This document shows, piece by piece, positions 26,196 to 35,330 of a DNA stretch of 64,000 nucleotides (positions are counted from its first letter, which is position 1; each line of letters starts with the position of its first letter). A program made the translations under genes and the position numbers. The stretch covers positions 1-64,000 of the forward strand of contig JADFYH010000004.1 of the NCBI GenBank assembly GCA_015233135.1. Direction: 5' to 3'. A model generated the notes under the pieces. It did not search any database, was not told the origin of the DNA, and worked only from the letters and a program-made list of their open reading frames with translations. The stretch is from Deltaproteobacteria bacterium. Its GTDB lineage: Bacteria; UBA10199; JADFYH01.

Positions 26196-27595
26196 GCAAG
26201 TGAAAAGACGGAGGCTTGAAGATCTCCAGCAGGTAATCGAGCAGGAGCAGGGCTTTCAGGAAGGGTATCTTCCGAGGCAATTTCGCTTTCGTTTTGTTGC
26301 TGAGGGTCGCGAGATCCACTGCCGTTTGAGGAATCTCGATGTTCTCCACTGCCAGAATGTGAACTGGCCGCGTTGGCTTCTACTCTTTGGTGTTCCCCGT
26401 CCAATCTGCTCAACATTAGTCCGAAGTGGACTGGGCTTGTGTCACGCACACGCGAGCCTTGAGCTGCCAAATTTATCGCGATGGCGTTAGTGACTACACT
26501 GCTGCCAGGAAGATTTTCTTCTACAGCCCTACCGTTTGCAACTGCAGTTTGATTATTCCAACCCCTGTGGATATCAGTAGCTTGCGCATTGCCTTGGGCG
26601 TCTCCAGAAATAGCCAGATCCAGACCTCTCCAAGGTGAGAGAGGCCGAGGGGAGTCTGCTTGATCTGCCCGAGCTTGTGAGGTGTTTTCCTCTCTGAAAG
26701 ATTTATACACAAAAAACCTTTCCCCCCGAATGGCTTCCCGGAGTTCTGAAAGTGTTTTGCCTGTTCTGGTTACAAAAGAATGTAACAAATCATTCTCTTC
26801 AGGGATAGAGCTGAGAAGAGCTGGAGCAGAGACTGGATTCAATTGAGCGGTGAAATTGAGAGCCGCGGTTCTCGTTGGAAAAGGATCATATTGGGTTTGC
26901 AGATAATGTTCTAAAGAGAGTGCCAGACGAGCAGGGGCGGCCACTATTTCCATTGTGGCTTGGGCGAATGGCGTAATAAAAGTAGAAACAAAACTGGATA
27001 CAAAACAAGAGGGTGAGGAGACAGGGGCAATGTGTCCGTTTGCGGCAGTGGTGTTTGCAGGTCTTGCCTCAGAGGTGCCTGTTAAGTAATTTAAAAGTGA
27101 TCTTGCCAAAACTGCATCTGGCGTAATTGCCGCTGTATTGGCTGTGGCCAGGCGATCAACAACAAAGCTTGAGTTTGTTGGACCTGCAGGCCCTTGTAGC
27201 CCTTGTGATTTGAATGCAGAAGAAAGAAGCCCTGTCTTAGAATAAAGCGTGCTTCTTTGAGGTCCACCCAGAGGAGTCATCTGAGCTGCAGTTGCAGGCG
27301 CTTCCTCTAAACCTAAAGATTCTGACAACGCATCTTCTATACGATGAAGGGTGCTTGAAGCCGCCTCTTCGACGTTATCAAGCAATCTTTCCACAAAATG
27401 TTCTACACGACCAAAAAGCCTGGTACTACCCGTTAAAGCTCCATGATAAATTTCCGCGCCTGTCTTACGGCCATGGGTAAAAATAGAATCTGCAATGGAA
27501 GTAATTACGGGTGTTTGAGGGGCAGCAATAGGCACCAAGAGAGGGGGCTCAGTGGTAATACGAACTCTGCTGTTAGTTTCGTTAATGGGTGCCAT
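26192..27595 (-). CDS. Large protein of unknown function, orphan group member 1
   Basis: A 467-residue protein that matches no family I recognise. It is rich in Ala, Ser, Thr and Pro. It has an acidic helical region near 60-95 (VERLLDNVEEAASSTLHRIE), a mildly hydrophobic stretch near 190-225, and a low-complexity polar C-terminus (SGSGEHRDSSNGSGSRDP). No signal peptide is evident. Upstream lies the same GCAA-N16-GCCGATAG promoter-like signal that precedes two other large unknown proteins in this window, and a GGTAGG sequence lies between it and the ATG. This shared control is the best clue to its role. Amino-acid bias suggests a structural or secreted-effector-like protein, but that is speculation. 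Confidence 0.6.
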   Translation of the reverse strand: MAPINETNSRVRITTEPPLLVPIAAPQTPVITSIADSIFTHGRKTGAEIYHGALTGSTRLFGRVEHFVERLLDNVEEAASSTLHRIEDALSESLGLEEAPATAAQMTPLGGPQRSTLYSKTGLLSSAFKSQGLQGPAGPTNSSFVVDRLATANTAAITPDAVLARSLLNYLTGTSEARPANTTAANGHIAPVSSPSCFVSSFVSTFITPFAQATMEIVAAPARLALSLEHYLQTQYDPFPTRTAALNFTAQLNPVSAPALLSSIPEENDLLHSFVTRTGKTLSELREAIRGERFFVYKSFREENTSQARADQADSPRPLSPWRGLDLAISGDAQGNAQATDIHRGWNNQTAVANGRAVEENLPGSSVVTNAIAINLAAQGSRVRDTSPVHFGLMLSRLDGEHQRVEANAASSHSGSGEHRDSSNGSGSRDPQQQNESEIASEDTLPESPAPARLPAGDLQASVFSLA

Positions 27596-27617
27596 AAAAA
27601 AAAGCCTACCTAAGAGA

Positions 27618-27645
27618 CTATCGGCAAAAGCAAGGCTTAGGTTGC
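27618..27645 (-). promoter_or_regulatory. Sigma-28-like promoter signal 1 (GCAA-N16-GCCGATAG)
   Basis: Minus strand: GCAA (27645-27642), 16 bp, GCCGATAG (27625-27618), then 22 bp to the ATG. The -10 part is nearly identical to the sigma-28 consensus GCCGATAA. The -35 part GCAA differs from the classical TAAA but is shared by all three occurrences in the window. Confidence 0.55.
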
Positions 27646-27701
27646 TAAGTTTTTTGTTTTTTTGTCATTCTGGCCTACAAATGCTTATCTGAAAAGCATT
27701 T

Positions 27702-27799
27702 CCCCTCTCCCCTTGAGGGAGAGGGTCAGGGTGAGGGGTACCTCGAGTGCACTCAGGATCACCCTCTCTCTGACTCTCTCCCCTCAAGGGAGAGAGGAC
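27702..27799. repeat. CCCTCTCCC-family REPIN-like doublet
   Basis: A full 98-bp element. A left palindrome (CCCCTCTCCCCTTGAGGGAG...), the tail GGGTCAGGGTGAGGGGTAC, centre CTCGAGTGCACTCAGG, then the inverted counterpart ending CTCTCCCCTCAAGGGAGAG. It lies between the orphan gene's promoter and the end of aroE. Confidence 0.88.
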
Positions 27800-27869
27800 T
27801 TTGAATCAGTTTTCATTTTTAAAATCTGCGGAACTCAAATTTTAAATTGTTTCTAATCATAAATTTCCT

Positions 27870-28745
27870 TTAGTGATAGTCCGCAATTTCATTTTTTCCC
27901 CTTAAAGCCTCTTTCAAGGCCCGTTTCATCACCAACACAGGGGCTTTTTTTCCGGTCCAGATCTCAAAAGCGAGGACGCCTTGGTAGAGCAGCATTCCCA
28001 GCCCGTTTTGGGTTTTGAATTTTCTTTTTTGGGCTTCTTTTAAAAAAGGAGTGGGGAGGTAGATAATGTCGGTGACTAAGCAGTGTGAAGGAAGTTTATC
28101 CCAAGGGAAATAAGGGAGCTCTTCGCCTTTTAGGCCCAGGCTAGTGCTCTGAATCACCAAGTCGATTTTGGGGGATATTTTTGCTAAGGCCTTTTCTTCC
28201 CATTCTACAGCTAATATTTTGGTTTTTATAAATTTTTTAGAAAATTCTCTACTTAATTTTTCTGCTCGGTCTTTTGAACGGTTACAAATAAAAATATCCT
28301 TTACTCCATTGAAAGCCAAGGCAGCAATCAAGGCCCTTGCAGCCCCTCCGGCTCCAAAAAGAAGGATTTTTTTCCCTTTTACCTCAAAGTGTTTTTCCCG
28401 TTTTAAGGCCTCAATATAGCCTTGTCCGTCGGTGTTGAAGCCCAGGATCCTGCCTTCGCAGATTTTAATCGTATTGACGGCCCCAATCATCTTGGCCTCT
28501 TTGCTCAATTCCTCTACAAAAGGAAGCACGGCCTCTTTATTGGGGATAGTGACATTCAGGCCTAAAAAATTACTGGATTTTATAGCCCTGAAAAAATCCT
28601 TCACCTCATTGGGTCTTAAATGGATTTTGGAATAAGTATAAGGCAAGCCGCATTTTCTAAACGCCGCCTGATGCATAACGGGGGAGAGTGAGTGTTCGAC
28701 AGGATCTCCAATAATTGCTAATTGATGTCGCTGATCCAAGGTCAT
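27870..28745 (-). CDS. aroE: Shikimate dehydrogenase
   Basis: A 291-residue NADP-dependent enzyme reducing 3-dehydroshikimate to shikimate in aromatic amino acid synthesis. The substrate domain begins with AIIGDPVEHSLSPVMHQAAF and contains NVTIPNKEAVLPF with the catalytic Lys of the NxTxPxK motif. GFNTDGQGYI supplies the catalytic Asp. The nucleotide domain has LLFGAGGAARAL and ends with GLGMLLYQGVLAFEIWTG. It overlaps ribF by ATGA and so is coupled to it. Confidence 0.95.
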   Translation of the reverse strand: MTLDQRHQLAIIGDPVEHSLSPVMHQAAFRKCGLPYTYSKIHLRPNEVKDFFRAIKSSNFLGLNVTIPNKEAVLPFVEELSKEAKMIGAVNTIKICEGRILGFNTDGQGYIEALKREKHFEVKGKKILLFGAGGAARALIAALAFNGVKDIFICNRSKDRAEKLSREFSKKFIKTKILAVEWEEKALAKISPKIDLVIQSTSLGLKGEELPYFPWDKLPSHCLVTDIIYLPTPFLKEAQKRKFKTQNGLGMLLYQGVLAFEIWTGKKAPVLVMKRALKEALRGKNEIADYH

Positions 28746-29674
28746 AAATGAAATCTTTTAAAAATTTTCTTCGAGCATTCAATGTCTTTATGAATTTGAG
28801 CAACCAAGGCTTCGGGGTTTTCAAACTTTCTTTCTTCCCGGATACGATCGATAAATGAAAGTTGAAGTTTTTTACCGTACAGATTTTTTGTTAATTTCAA
28901 AAGATGCGTTTCAATGGTGAGTCGATTGCCATAAAAAGTAGGGCGCCAACCGATATTGGTGACTGAATGGTGTTTTCGGAGTCCTATTTTAGTCAGGGTG
29001 GCATAAACACCGCTGAGGGGCAAAAGCTCGTTGGCCACCATCAGGTTGGCCGTTGGGAAATTAAGCGTACGTCCTATCTGTTTGCCACGTACGACCGTTG
29101 CCTGTATCGTGAAAGGTCGCCCAAGCAATAAATTGGCCTCTAAAATCTTTCCGTTTAAAATAAAGTGGCGAATCTGTGTGGAAGAAACCAGCGTATTTTT
29201 ATGATAAAAAGCAGGAAGCACTTTTAGTTTTATCCCGCTGGCTTTACAAAGTTTTTCAAGCAGTTCCAGATTTCCACTCCGGGATTTCCCAAAGGTAAAA
29301 TCATAACCGACCACCAAGCCTTTTACTCCAAGCGTTTCGATTAAAATTTTATTAAAAAAATCTTCTGGGCCAAGCGCTGCAAAATGCTTATCAAAAGGTT
29401 CCAAAATGAGGACCTTGATTTTATTTTTTTTAATCCATTTTATTTTTTGTTCCGGAGTCCCAATGAGAGGCGGGGTAGAGGCGGGGGATAGAACCTTTAC
29501 GGGATGCGGATCAAAAGTATAAACCCCGGCCTTTGCTTTTAATTCGTTCGCCAATAAGGCGGTCCATTCGAACATCTTGCGATGAGCGAGGTGAATGCCA
29601 TCGAAGTTGCCCAAGGCGAGGACTAACTTTTTAAATTTGCCTCGGGCTGCTTTTGAGGAGTGAAAGATTTTCAT
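28742..29674 (-). CDS. ribF: Bifunctional riboflavin kinase / FAD synthetase
   Basis: A 310-residue protein converting riboflavin to FMN and then FAD. The N-terminal adenylyltransferase domain has LALGNFDGIHLAHRKMFEW and later VVGYDFTFGKSRSG. The C-terminal kinase domain has GRTLNFPTANL and GVYAT, followed by NIGWRPTFYG and ETHLL. Length is normal. It lies between the S41 protease gene (10-bp gap) and aroE (4-bp overlap), forming a three-gene transcript. Confidence 0.95.
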   Translation of the reverse strand: MKIFHSSKAARGKFKKLVLALGNFDGIHLAHRKMFEWTALLANELKAKAGVYTFDPHPVKVLSPASTPPLIGTPEQKIKWIKKNKIKVLILEPFDKHFAALGPEDFFNKILIETLGVKGLVVGYDFTFGKSRSGNLELLEKLCKASGIKLKVLPAFYHKNTLVSSTQIRHFILNGKILEANLLLGRPFTIQATVVRGKQIGRTLNFPTANLMVANELLPLSGVYATLTKIGLRKHHSVTNIGWRPTFYGNRLTIETHLLKLTKNLYGKKLQLSFIDRIREERKFENPEALVAQIHKDIECSKKIFKRFHL

Positions 29675-29684
29675 GCATTGAAAA

Positions 29685-32450
29685 TTACTTCAGTTTCCGA
29701 ATATAAAAACTTTTGTGTGAACTCAAATCGCGTTCATCTCTGGCAATAATCGAAATAAGATTATTCTTTTCTCCCAAGGGAACGCTCGATGAAAAAGTGA
29801 TTTTTTTGGAATTTTCCTCGCCAGACACCGATTTTAAATAAACCTTATTTTCACCCACATAAATGAGGACATCTTTTAAAGGCGTCTCCGAGCTGACTGT
29901 GCCTGCTATATTGATTTTACCGGAGTTGCTGGACTGTACACCGTCAATGCCGCTCAGTTCAATGACAGGTGCCTGTACCCAAATGTCTGCGGGAGGCAGG
30001 GAAGCAGCCTCGGTAAGGCTCAGCTTAAGCTTGTCGAATAAATTTTCCTGCAAGGCTGAATCGCTCAAGGAAATTTCCAGGCCAATCTTCTCTTTGGAAT
30101 AATCTTTGGTTACGGTAAAAACAAAGCGGGCCTGTTTGACTTCGTCTTTGCCCAAGTTTTGGAGTTTGCTTCTGCCTTCGGAGATGAACAGCGATTCGCC
30201 TTCCAGATTTTTCAGATTGGCCACTACTTCTTTACTCACACCAGGCCCCAGGTTTTTCACATCGAGCAGGAGGGTGCTTTTGTTCCCCTTGCCAGGTTTT
30301 TGATTGTTTTCAAAATGATATTTGTAGCTGTAGACAGGTCTGGCTTTCGCGCGAGTGGAAATTAAGGTGATGAAAGGTTCGGGTACTTTACCATTCGCTT
30401 CTTTAAAGGTGAATTTCACTTCGTCTTCGCGAGAAAGGGCGAACTCTGGAATTTTAACCTTTGCCGTCCAGTTTTTGGTTTCACCACTTTTTACTTTTCC
30501 AAAGGCAAATTCTTTATTTTTAAAGTAGGGATTCTCCGATTCGGTTTTGGCAATCAGTCGGTAAAAATCACCTTTTCCAATGTTTTTAACGCTGAGGTTG
30601 AGTCTTACTTCTTCCCCCCCAGTCAAAGCCTCCCCTGATTTTTTCCCTTCGATATTGAAGGTGACTTGGGCCTGTGGCGTTTCACTGCTTGCTTCTTCGT
30701 TCCAGTTGATGCCTATTTTTTCAAAAGCCGAAACGAGTTTAGCGAGTTCTCCCTTTTCAGATTCTTTTTCCAGGCCGTCCGATTGCTTCAGGAGTTGGGG
30801 GCGTTCGGAGGTTTTTGCCTGGGTGATTATTTTTCGGGCCAGTTGAACGTAATAATCCTGATCCAGTTTGAGATCCCGCGAATAGTCGTCGTTTTCTTCG
30901 TCTTTTGGGTTAGTTTCAGTGCTTTCTTTTTTAGGGACAAAATATTTACTTTCAAACACGGGTTTTTTGGTTTGATTAAAATTTGACTCCAGATGTTTTT
31001 CCAAATCTTTTTCTCTAAAAGTATCTCCTTCTAAAAGATGTACCGATTCGGAGTTGACCGAAACCGGATCCAGCCTGATGTCGGGCGTGATGCCCACCGA
31101 TTGAATGGATTCATTGCCGGGAGTCAGATATTGGGCGATGGTCAATTTCAACGCGGAGTTGTCACGAAGCGTATAAACGGATTGAACACTTCCTTTTCCA
31201 AAAGTTTGTTCACCAATTAATACCGCGCGATTATTGTTTTTAAGGGCACCGGCTACAATTTCAGAGGCCGAAGCCGAAGAACCGTTCACCAATACAATCA
31301 TCGGATAAGGATCTTCAGTGCCTGCTCCTACCGCTTCGTTGACTTGCAACACTTTATCTTCCGCGCCCACCGTTGAAACAATGACGCCGTGATCTAAAAA
31401 GAGATCCGACACCTTAATGGCCTGGTCGAGCAGGCCTCCCGGGTTGTTTCTTAAGTCGAGAATCAGGCCTTTGAATTTAGTGGGATTGGCCTTCAGCTTT
31501 TTCAAGTTTCTTACCAACTCTCTGTAAGTATCTTCCTGAAAACTTTTGATTTTTAAATAAGCGACATCGCCTTCGGGGCTCTGCAAAAGTTTGGATTGAA
31601 TGCTATCAATTTTAATTTTTGCGCGGACCAGTGTAACTTCGAAAGGTTCATTAATATTTTCGCGACCTAAGGTAAGGTTGACCGAAGACCCAATTTTTCC
31701 CCGAAGCTTTTCCACTGCTTCGTTCAGGTTCATGTTGATGGTCGATTCGGTGTTGATTTTTAAAATCTTGTCTTTGGTTTTGATTCCGGCTTTCCAGGCA
31801 GGGGTCCCTTCGAGAGGAGAGATGACGGTGAGATCGCCATCTTTCAATCCCACTACAATTCCCAATCCTCCAAACTCCCCTTCGGTTTGGGTGCGAAATT
31901 CCTTGAACAGTTTTGGAGGAAGCAGGGCAGAATGAGGATCCAGATTTTCAACCATGGCATTCATGAGGGTGCGCTCAATGTCTGCAATGCTGGTTTCACC
32001 CTTGTAATTTTTTTGCAGAAAATCATAGACCTGATTGAGCAAGGGAAGCAGCTGATCCAGGCCGGCCTTTTGATTGCTGAAGTTGGGAAGGCTAAATTTC
32101 TTTTCCTGGTTTTCTACGGTGAGTGTAAATTTCGAGGAATTTTCAGGAAAGTCGATTAAAATTTCAGAGACTGTTCGTGAAACAGCCAGCAAACCCGCTC
32201 TCAGCATCTGTTTGGCATTGATGCGAGCGGGGTCATAATAATTATGCCCGATAAAAAATAAGGTTTGCTTGGAAATATCTCCCGCGCTGTAATTCGCTGG
32301 GACGTCCGAATTGTTTATTACTGCGGCGTTTGAGGTGGAATTAAATCCGCTTTGGTAGAGTAAAGAGCCACTCAGTGCAATGAAGCTGAGGGTAAAATAG
32401 AGAAGAATTTTTTTAAAAAAATAGTTTTTGTTTGATTTTTTTGTTTCCAT
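29685..32450 (-). CDS. C-terminal processing peptidase (S41) with long CARDB-like extension
   Basis: A 921-residue exported protease. An N-terminal membrane anchor or signal (about 15-36) is followed by a CtpA/Prc core: PDZ domain near 190-260 (GGLGIVVGLKDGDLTVISP), LDLRNNPGGLLDQAI, catalytic Ser in NGSSASASEIVAGA and, 25 residues on, catalytic Lys in TFGKGSVQ. The core ends near 500. The remaining 400 residues are unusual: a charged linker, then two beta-rich repeats with VRLNLSVKNIGKG and LLLDVKNLGPGVS (CARDB-like) and a terminal Ig-like domain. It would act in the periplasm on protein C-termini. The extension may bind substrate or cell wall. Confidence 0.88.
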   Translation of the reverse strand: METKKSNKNYFFKKILLYFTLSFIALSGSLLYQSGFNSTSNAAVINNSDVPANYSAGDISKQTLFFIGHNYYDPARINAKQMLRAGLLAVSRTVSEILIDFPENSSKFTLTVENQEKKFSLPNFSNQKAGLDQLLPLLNQVYDFLQKNYKGETSIADIERTLMNAMVENLDPHSALLPPKLFKEFRTQTEGEFGGLGIVVGLKDGDLTVISPLEGTPAWKAGIKTKDKILKINTESTINMNLNEAVEKLRGKIGSSVNLTLGRENINEPFEVTLVRAKIKIDSIQSKLLQSPEGDVAYLKIKSFQEDTYRELVRNLKKLKANPTKFKGLILDLRNNPGGLLDQAIKVSDLFLDHGVIVSTVGAEDKVLQVNEAVGAGTEDPYPMIVLVNGSSASASEIVAGALKNNNRAVLIGEQTFGKGSVQSVYTLRDNSALKLTIAQYLTPGNESIQSVGITPDIRLDPVSVNSESVHLLEGDTFREKDLEKHLESNFNQTKKPVFESKYFVPKKESTETNPKDEENDDYSRDLKLDQDYYVQLARKIITQAKTSERPQLLKQSDGLEKESEKGELAKLVSAFEKIGINWNEEASSETPQAQVTFNIEGKKSGEALTGGEEVRLNLSVKNIGKGDFYRLIAKTESENPYFKNKEFAFGKVKSGETKNWTAKVKIPEFALSREDEVKFTFKEANGKVPEPFITLISTRAKARPVYSYKYHFENNQKPGKGNKSTLLLDVKNLGPGVSKEVVANLKNLEGESLFISEGRSKLQNLGKDEVKQARFVFTVTKDYSKEKIGLEISLSDSALQENLFDKLKLSLTEAASLPPADIWVQAPVIELSGIDGVQSSNSGKINIAGTVSSETPLKDVLIYVGENKVYLKSVSGEENSKKITFSSSVPLGEKNNLISIIARDERDLSSHKSFYIRKLK

Positions 32451-32576
32451 AGGGGGACTATACTACCCCAGCTAAAAAAAGCTGCAAGTTAAGTTTTGAA
32501 ATAGACTTGAACCTTTTAGAGGCTTAGTGAGTCTAGAGCTTGTGGATTTGAAATTGATTAAGAAAGGGAAAAAAAT

Positions 32577-33161
32577 ATGAAAAAAAGAAATATCGGCTTA
32601 TTGTTCGGGGCTTTTGCCCTGGGGGCGCTAGGGTTTCTCCAACCCGTGAAAGCCAATACGTATCGGAGTTTGGGAGTAAAAGATTTGTCCAGCCTCAGCA
32701 AATCTCCGGCCTCCATAGGTTTTAAGGGAAAGGTGATTAATATAGAAGACACGAAAGATCATCAGAGAGTAACCTTTGAGATACAGGAGGTGTTGAGAGG
32801 GGATGTCCCACGAGAGAGCACTTTGACTCTCAATTTCAAAAAGCCCGCCCAACTTCACACCCTGGGTTGGCCTCAGCAAAAAGTCCCTGTGTTTAGTAGA
32901 GATGAAGAAAGTGTTTTGTTTGTTACTCAAAACGTGAGGGGGGAAGATTTCTTTATCGGGGGTGAAGATCAATCCCGTTTTTATGTTAAAAAAGTGGGCA
33001 GCCGTAGCCTGATTTGGAACGGCTTAGGCAATCGAAACCTGATTGATACACAAAGTACAAATACCCTGATGCGTGCTATCGTTAACGATATGCAGGGCCG
33101 CAACGAGGGCAGTATCGATTACCAGGACTTTAAAAAACTTTTAGATCAGACTCAAGAATAG
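32577..33161 (+). CDS. Exported protein, possible partner of the downstream metalloprotease
   Basis: A 194-residue protein with a clear signal peptide (KKRNIGLLFGAFALGALG, cleavage after VKA). The mature part is beta-rich: GFKGKVINIEDTKDHQRVTF, then IQEVLRGDVPRESTLTLNF and ESVLFVTQN. That pattern recalls small OB-fold domains that sit beside secreted metalloproteases (the TIMP-like type), but the usual cysteines are absent and the comparison is only by eye. The next gene, 13 bp downstream behind AAGGA, encodes a matrixin-like protease, so an inhibitor, propeptide or chaperone role is plausible but unproven. Confidence 0.65.
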   Translation: MKKRNIGLLFGAFALGALGFLQPVKANTYRSLGVKDLSSLSKSPASIGFKGKVINIEDTKDHQRVTFEIQEVLRGDVPRESTLTLNFKKPAQLHTLGWPQQKVPVFSRDEESVLFVTQNVRGEDFFIGGEDQSRFYVKKVGSRSLIWNGLGNRNLIDTQSTNTLMRAIVNDMQGRNEGSIDYQDFKKLLDQTQE

Positions 33162-33174
33162 GAAGGATAACAAT

Positions 33175-34716
33175 ATGAAAAAATGGCTTCCTGCATTACT
33201 ACTCAGTTTAATTGCCGTACCTGCCTGGGCCTATGGTCCTATTGCCGTGCAGGCGGATGGAACACCTATCAAACACGTGGGTTTAAGTTCTACTCATTCC
33301 CTGGTGTGGAATCCGGAAACAGGGCCTTTGCAAGATACAAGCAGCAAACATACTTTTGTTACGCAAAGGGTGAATGCTACCTCCGACCAGGTAAGTGCCT
33401 TTCAGGAATTACTTCATTTTTGTGGATTAACCAGCGCGGGTGGAAGGACGGCGAGCAGTTTTGGAACTCCTGCAGACACTGGTGGTAGCAGCAGCGGCGG
33501 ATGTTCGATGAATCCTTTTGAATCAATCGCCTATGCGGCAACAGACAATTCGACAGGGACTACTCTTATTCATGATGCTTATGCGGTTTGGGCGGCAGTA
33601 TCTACTGCCGATTTATCTTTTTCCCAAGGGACTTCTTTGGGGGTAGATGTCAATCTTTGCAACTATTTCAATTACATCGAGACAGACATGTTTCCCCTCA
33701 GCGACTCAACTGATCCGCGTGTTTGCGCTGCCTTGGGGACTTGTTCTGGAAGCTCTGTAAACCCCGTGGTGTTTGATGGGAATGGAGATATCGTTGCGGC
33801 AGAATATGGGGAGGCCAATCGTTCAACCTTGCTAGGCTCTGCGGGTCCTACGGTGTGGAGTGGTCAGCCGGGATTCATCCGAATGCAGGCCTTGTTGAAT
33901 GGGGTTTGTTTAAGCGATGCCCCAGACACTGCGGCTTGTGGTACTGGTACGATCAGTCTTGCGGACATGAGATCTATTATGGTGCATGAACTGGGGCATT
34001 CCCTGGGGCTTTCCCATTCTCAAGTCAATCTCACCTCAGTGACCTTCGATAGTAATGGTTATGCCAGTTTGGTCGATCCTTCTTATACAGGCGATATTGT
34101 GACGATGTTCCCTGTTTTGGTGCAGACCTCGCCTACTTCTACCACCAATGTAGATCTTTCCTCTTTGCATACCGATGACATTGCGGGCATTTCGCATCTC
34201 TACCCCAAATCGACTTACGCCGCGGGTGTTTGTACCGCCTCGGGAACTGTTTATTATGGTGGGGCAGGTCAGCGTTGTGTGGAGGTGGTTTTAAGAGATA
34301 CCACATCGGGTGCCGGTAAAACCAATGCCCTCTCTTTTATTACCGGGGCTGAAAAGAAAAATAGATCGCTTGTGGATACCGATGGAACTACGTACACACT
34401 CTGCGATGAGTCGACTACGGAGCGCTGTGGGGACTATAGCATCACAGGTTTACAGCCAGGGAAGACCTATACGATTGAAGTGAATAGTATCTATCCCTCT
34501 TTTACAGGGGGGTCTCGTGTAGATCCTTGCGCTCACATCCCTACTTTTTCTGCGTATCCCGTTTACCCTGCGGGTGTGAATTCTGGAGTTCCCCACAACA
34601 CGATGGTTGCTGCCCACGGGACGATTGCTTGTCCGGCTCCTGGGGGATCCACGATTACCTGTACGGGCGCTGGAGGAACCACCGCTAATACCGGCCTTTG
34701 TGTGACAATCCCCTGA
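33175..34716 (+). CDS. Secreted matrixin-type zinc metalloprotease
   Basis: A 513-residue exported protein. The signal peptide KKWLPALLLSLIAVPAWA is followed by about 250 residues leading to the metzincin motif HELGHSLGLSH (about 271-281), with three zinc-binding His and the catalytic Glu. DIVTMFPVL about 30 residues on supplies the Met-turn. SSLHTDDIAGISHLYP is the usual end of the peptidase domain. The last 160 residues form a Cys-containing beta-rich domain (SGTVYYGGAGQRCVEVVLRD, then YTIEVNSIYPSF), like a carboxypeptidase-regulatory domain. It is likely a secreted protease acting on large extracellular substrates. Confidence 0.85.
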   Translation: MKKWLPALLLSLIAVPAWAYGPIAVQADGTPIKHVGLSSTHSLVWNPETGPLQDTSSKHTFVTQRVNATSDQVSAFQELLHFCGLTSAGGRTASSFGTPADTGGSSSGGCSMNPFESIAYAATDNSTGTTLIHDAYAVWAAVSTADLSFSQGTSLGVDVNLCNYFNYIETDMFPLSDSTDPRVCAALGTCSGSSVNPVVFDGNGDIVAAEYGEANRSTLLGSAGPTVWSGQPGFIRMQALLNGVCLSDAPDTAACGTGTISLADMRSIMVHELGHSLGLSHSQVNLTSVTFDSNGYASLVDPSYTGDIVTMFPVLVQTSPTSTTNVDLSSLHTDDIAGISHLYPKSTYAAGVCTASGTVYYGGAGQRCVEVVLRDTTSGAGKTNALSFITGAEKKNRSLVDTDGTTYTLCDESTTERCGDYSITGLQPGKTYTIEVNSIYPSFTGGSRVDPCAHIPTFSAYPVYPAGVNSGVPHNTMVAAHGTIACPAPGGSTITCTGAGGTTANTGLCVTIP

Positions 34717-34744
34717 TTATCGTTCCCTTGCTAAGATGAATGAA

Positions 34745-34774
34745 AGCCCCCCGATTTTATCGGGGGGCTTTTTT
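34745..34774 (+). terminator. Rho-independent terminator after the metalloprotease gene
   Basis: Perfect 10-bp stem AGCCCCCCGA/TCGGGGGGCT with loop TTTTA and a following run of T. It ends the two-gene exported-protein transcript. Confidence 0.93.
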
Positions 34775-34971
34775 ATGTAGACTCTTCCCCCCACTTTTAA
34801 AACAATTCATCCTTCTCTGTGGTTTTTATTCCCCATTCTTTTTCTTTGAAGAAGATTTTTATTTTTATAAAACAAGCCAAAATCAGGCCTTTTTAAGCAT
34901 TTTTTAGAGATCCTGAAAATGGCAAGCTCTTTGCTTTATCTATGGCTTGTAATCTTTAAGAAAGGGCGGCG

Positions 34972-35193
34972 ATGCTACACGAAGATTTAAATTCAACTCA
35001 AAATTTGGAAACAACGGAAGACAAGTCTTATGATGTTTTATCAGGAGACAACACCCAGTTTGTAGAAAAGGCCGTCACCCGTTTACCCGCTTGGGCAAAG
35101 TCTTCTGCGGCGGTCATTGCCTTGGGGCAATTTAATTTAATGAACAATCGAGCCTTTCAAGTTTTGGCGAGTCGAGTGAAGAAAGTCTCCTGA
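34972..35193 (+). CDS. Hypothetical small protein, 73 residues
   Basis: A short acidic-to-basic protein without a known family. The N-terminus is polar (NSTQNLETTEDKSYDVLSGD) and the C-terminal part is amphipathic (RLPAWAKSSAAVIALGQFNL, then RAFQVLASRVKKV). A GGGCGG sequence lies upstream of the ATG. It is flanked by terminators on both sides, so it is a single-gene unit. Coding status rests on the clean frame, its isolation and a terminator that directly follows. Confidence 0.55.
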   Translation: MLHEDLNSTQNLETTEDKSYDVLSGDNTQFVEKAVTRLPAWAKSSAAVIALGQFNLMNNRAFQVLASRVKKVS

Positions 35194-35241
35194 TACCCCT
35201 CAGGATGTACGAAACAATTAGCCTTCAAGTGGAAAACCCTC

Positions 35242-35262
35242 CCTCCGCTTGGAGGCTTTTTT
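35242..35262 (+). terminator. Terminator after the 73-residue gene
   Basis: Stem CCTCC/GGAGG with loop GCTT, followed by CTTTTTTATT. The stem is short but GC-rich. Confidence 0.7.
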
Positions 35263-35330
35263 ATTAATTGCCTTTCTCTAAATTTTGATTCAGCTATCAG
35301 TATGAACCACATTCTCAACAGGAGCCCCTC

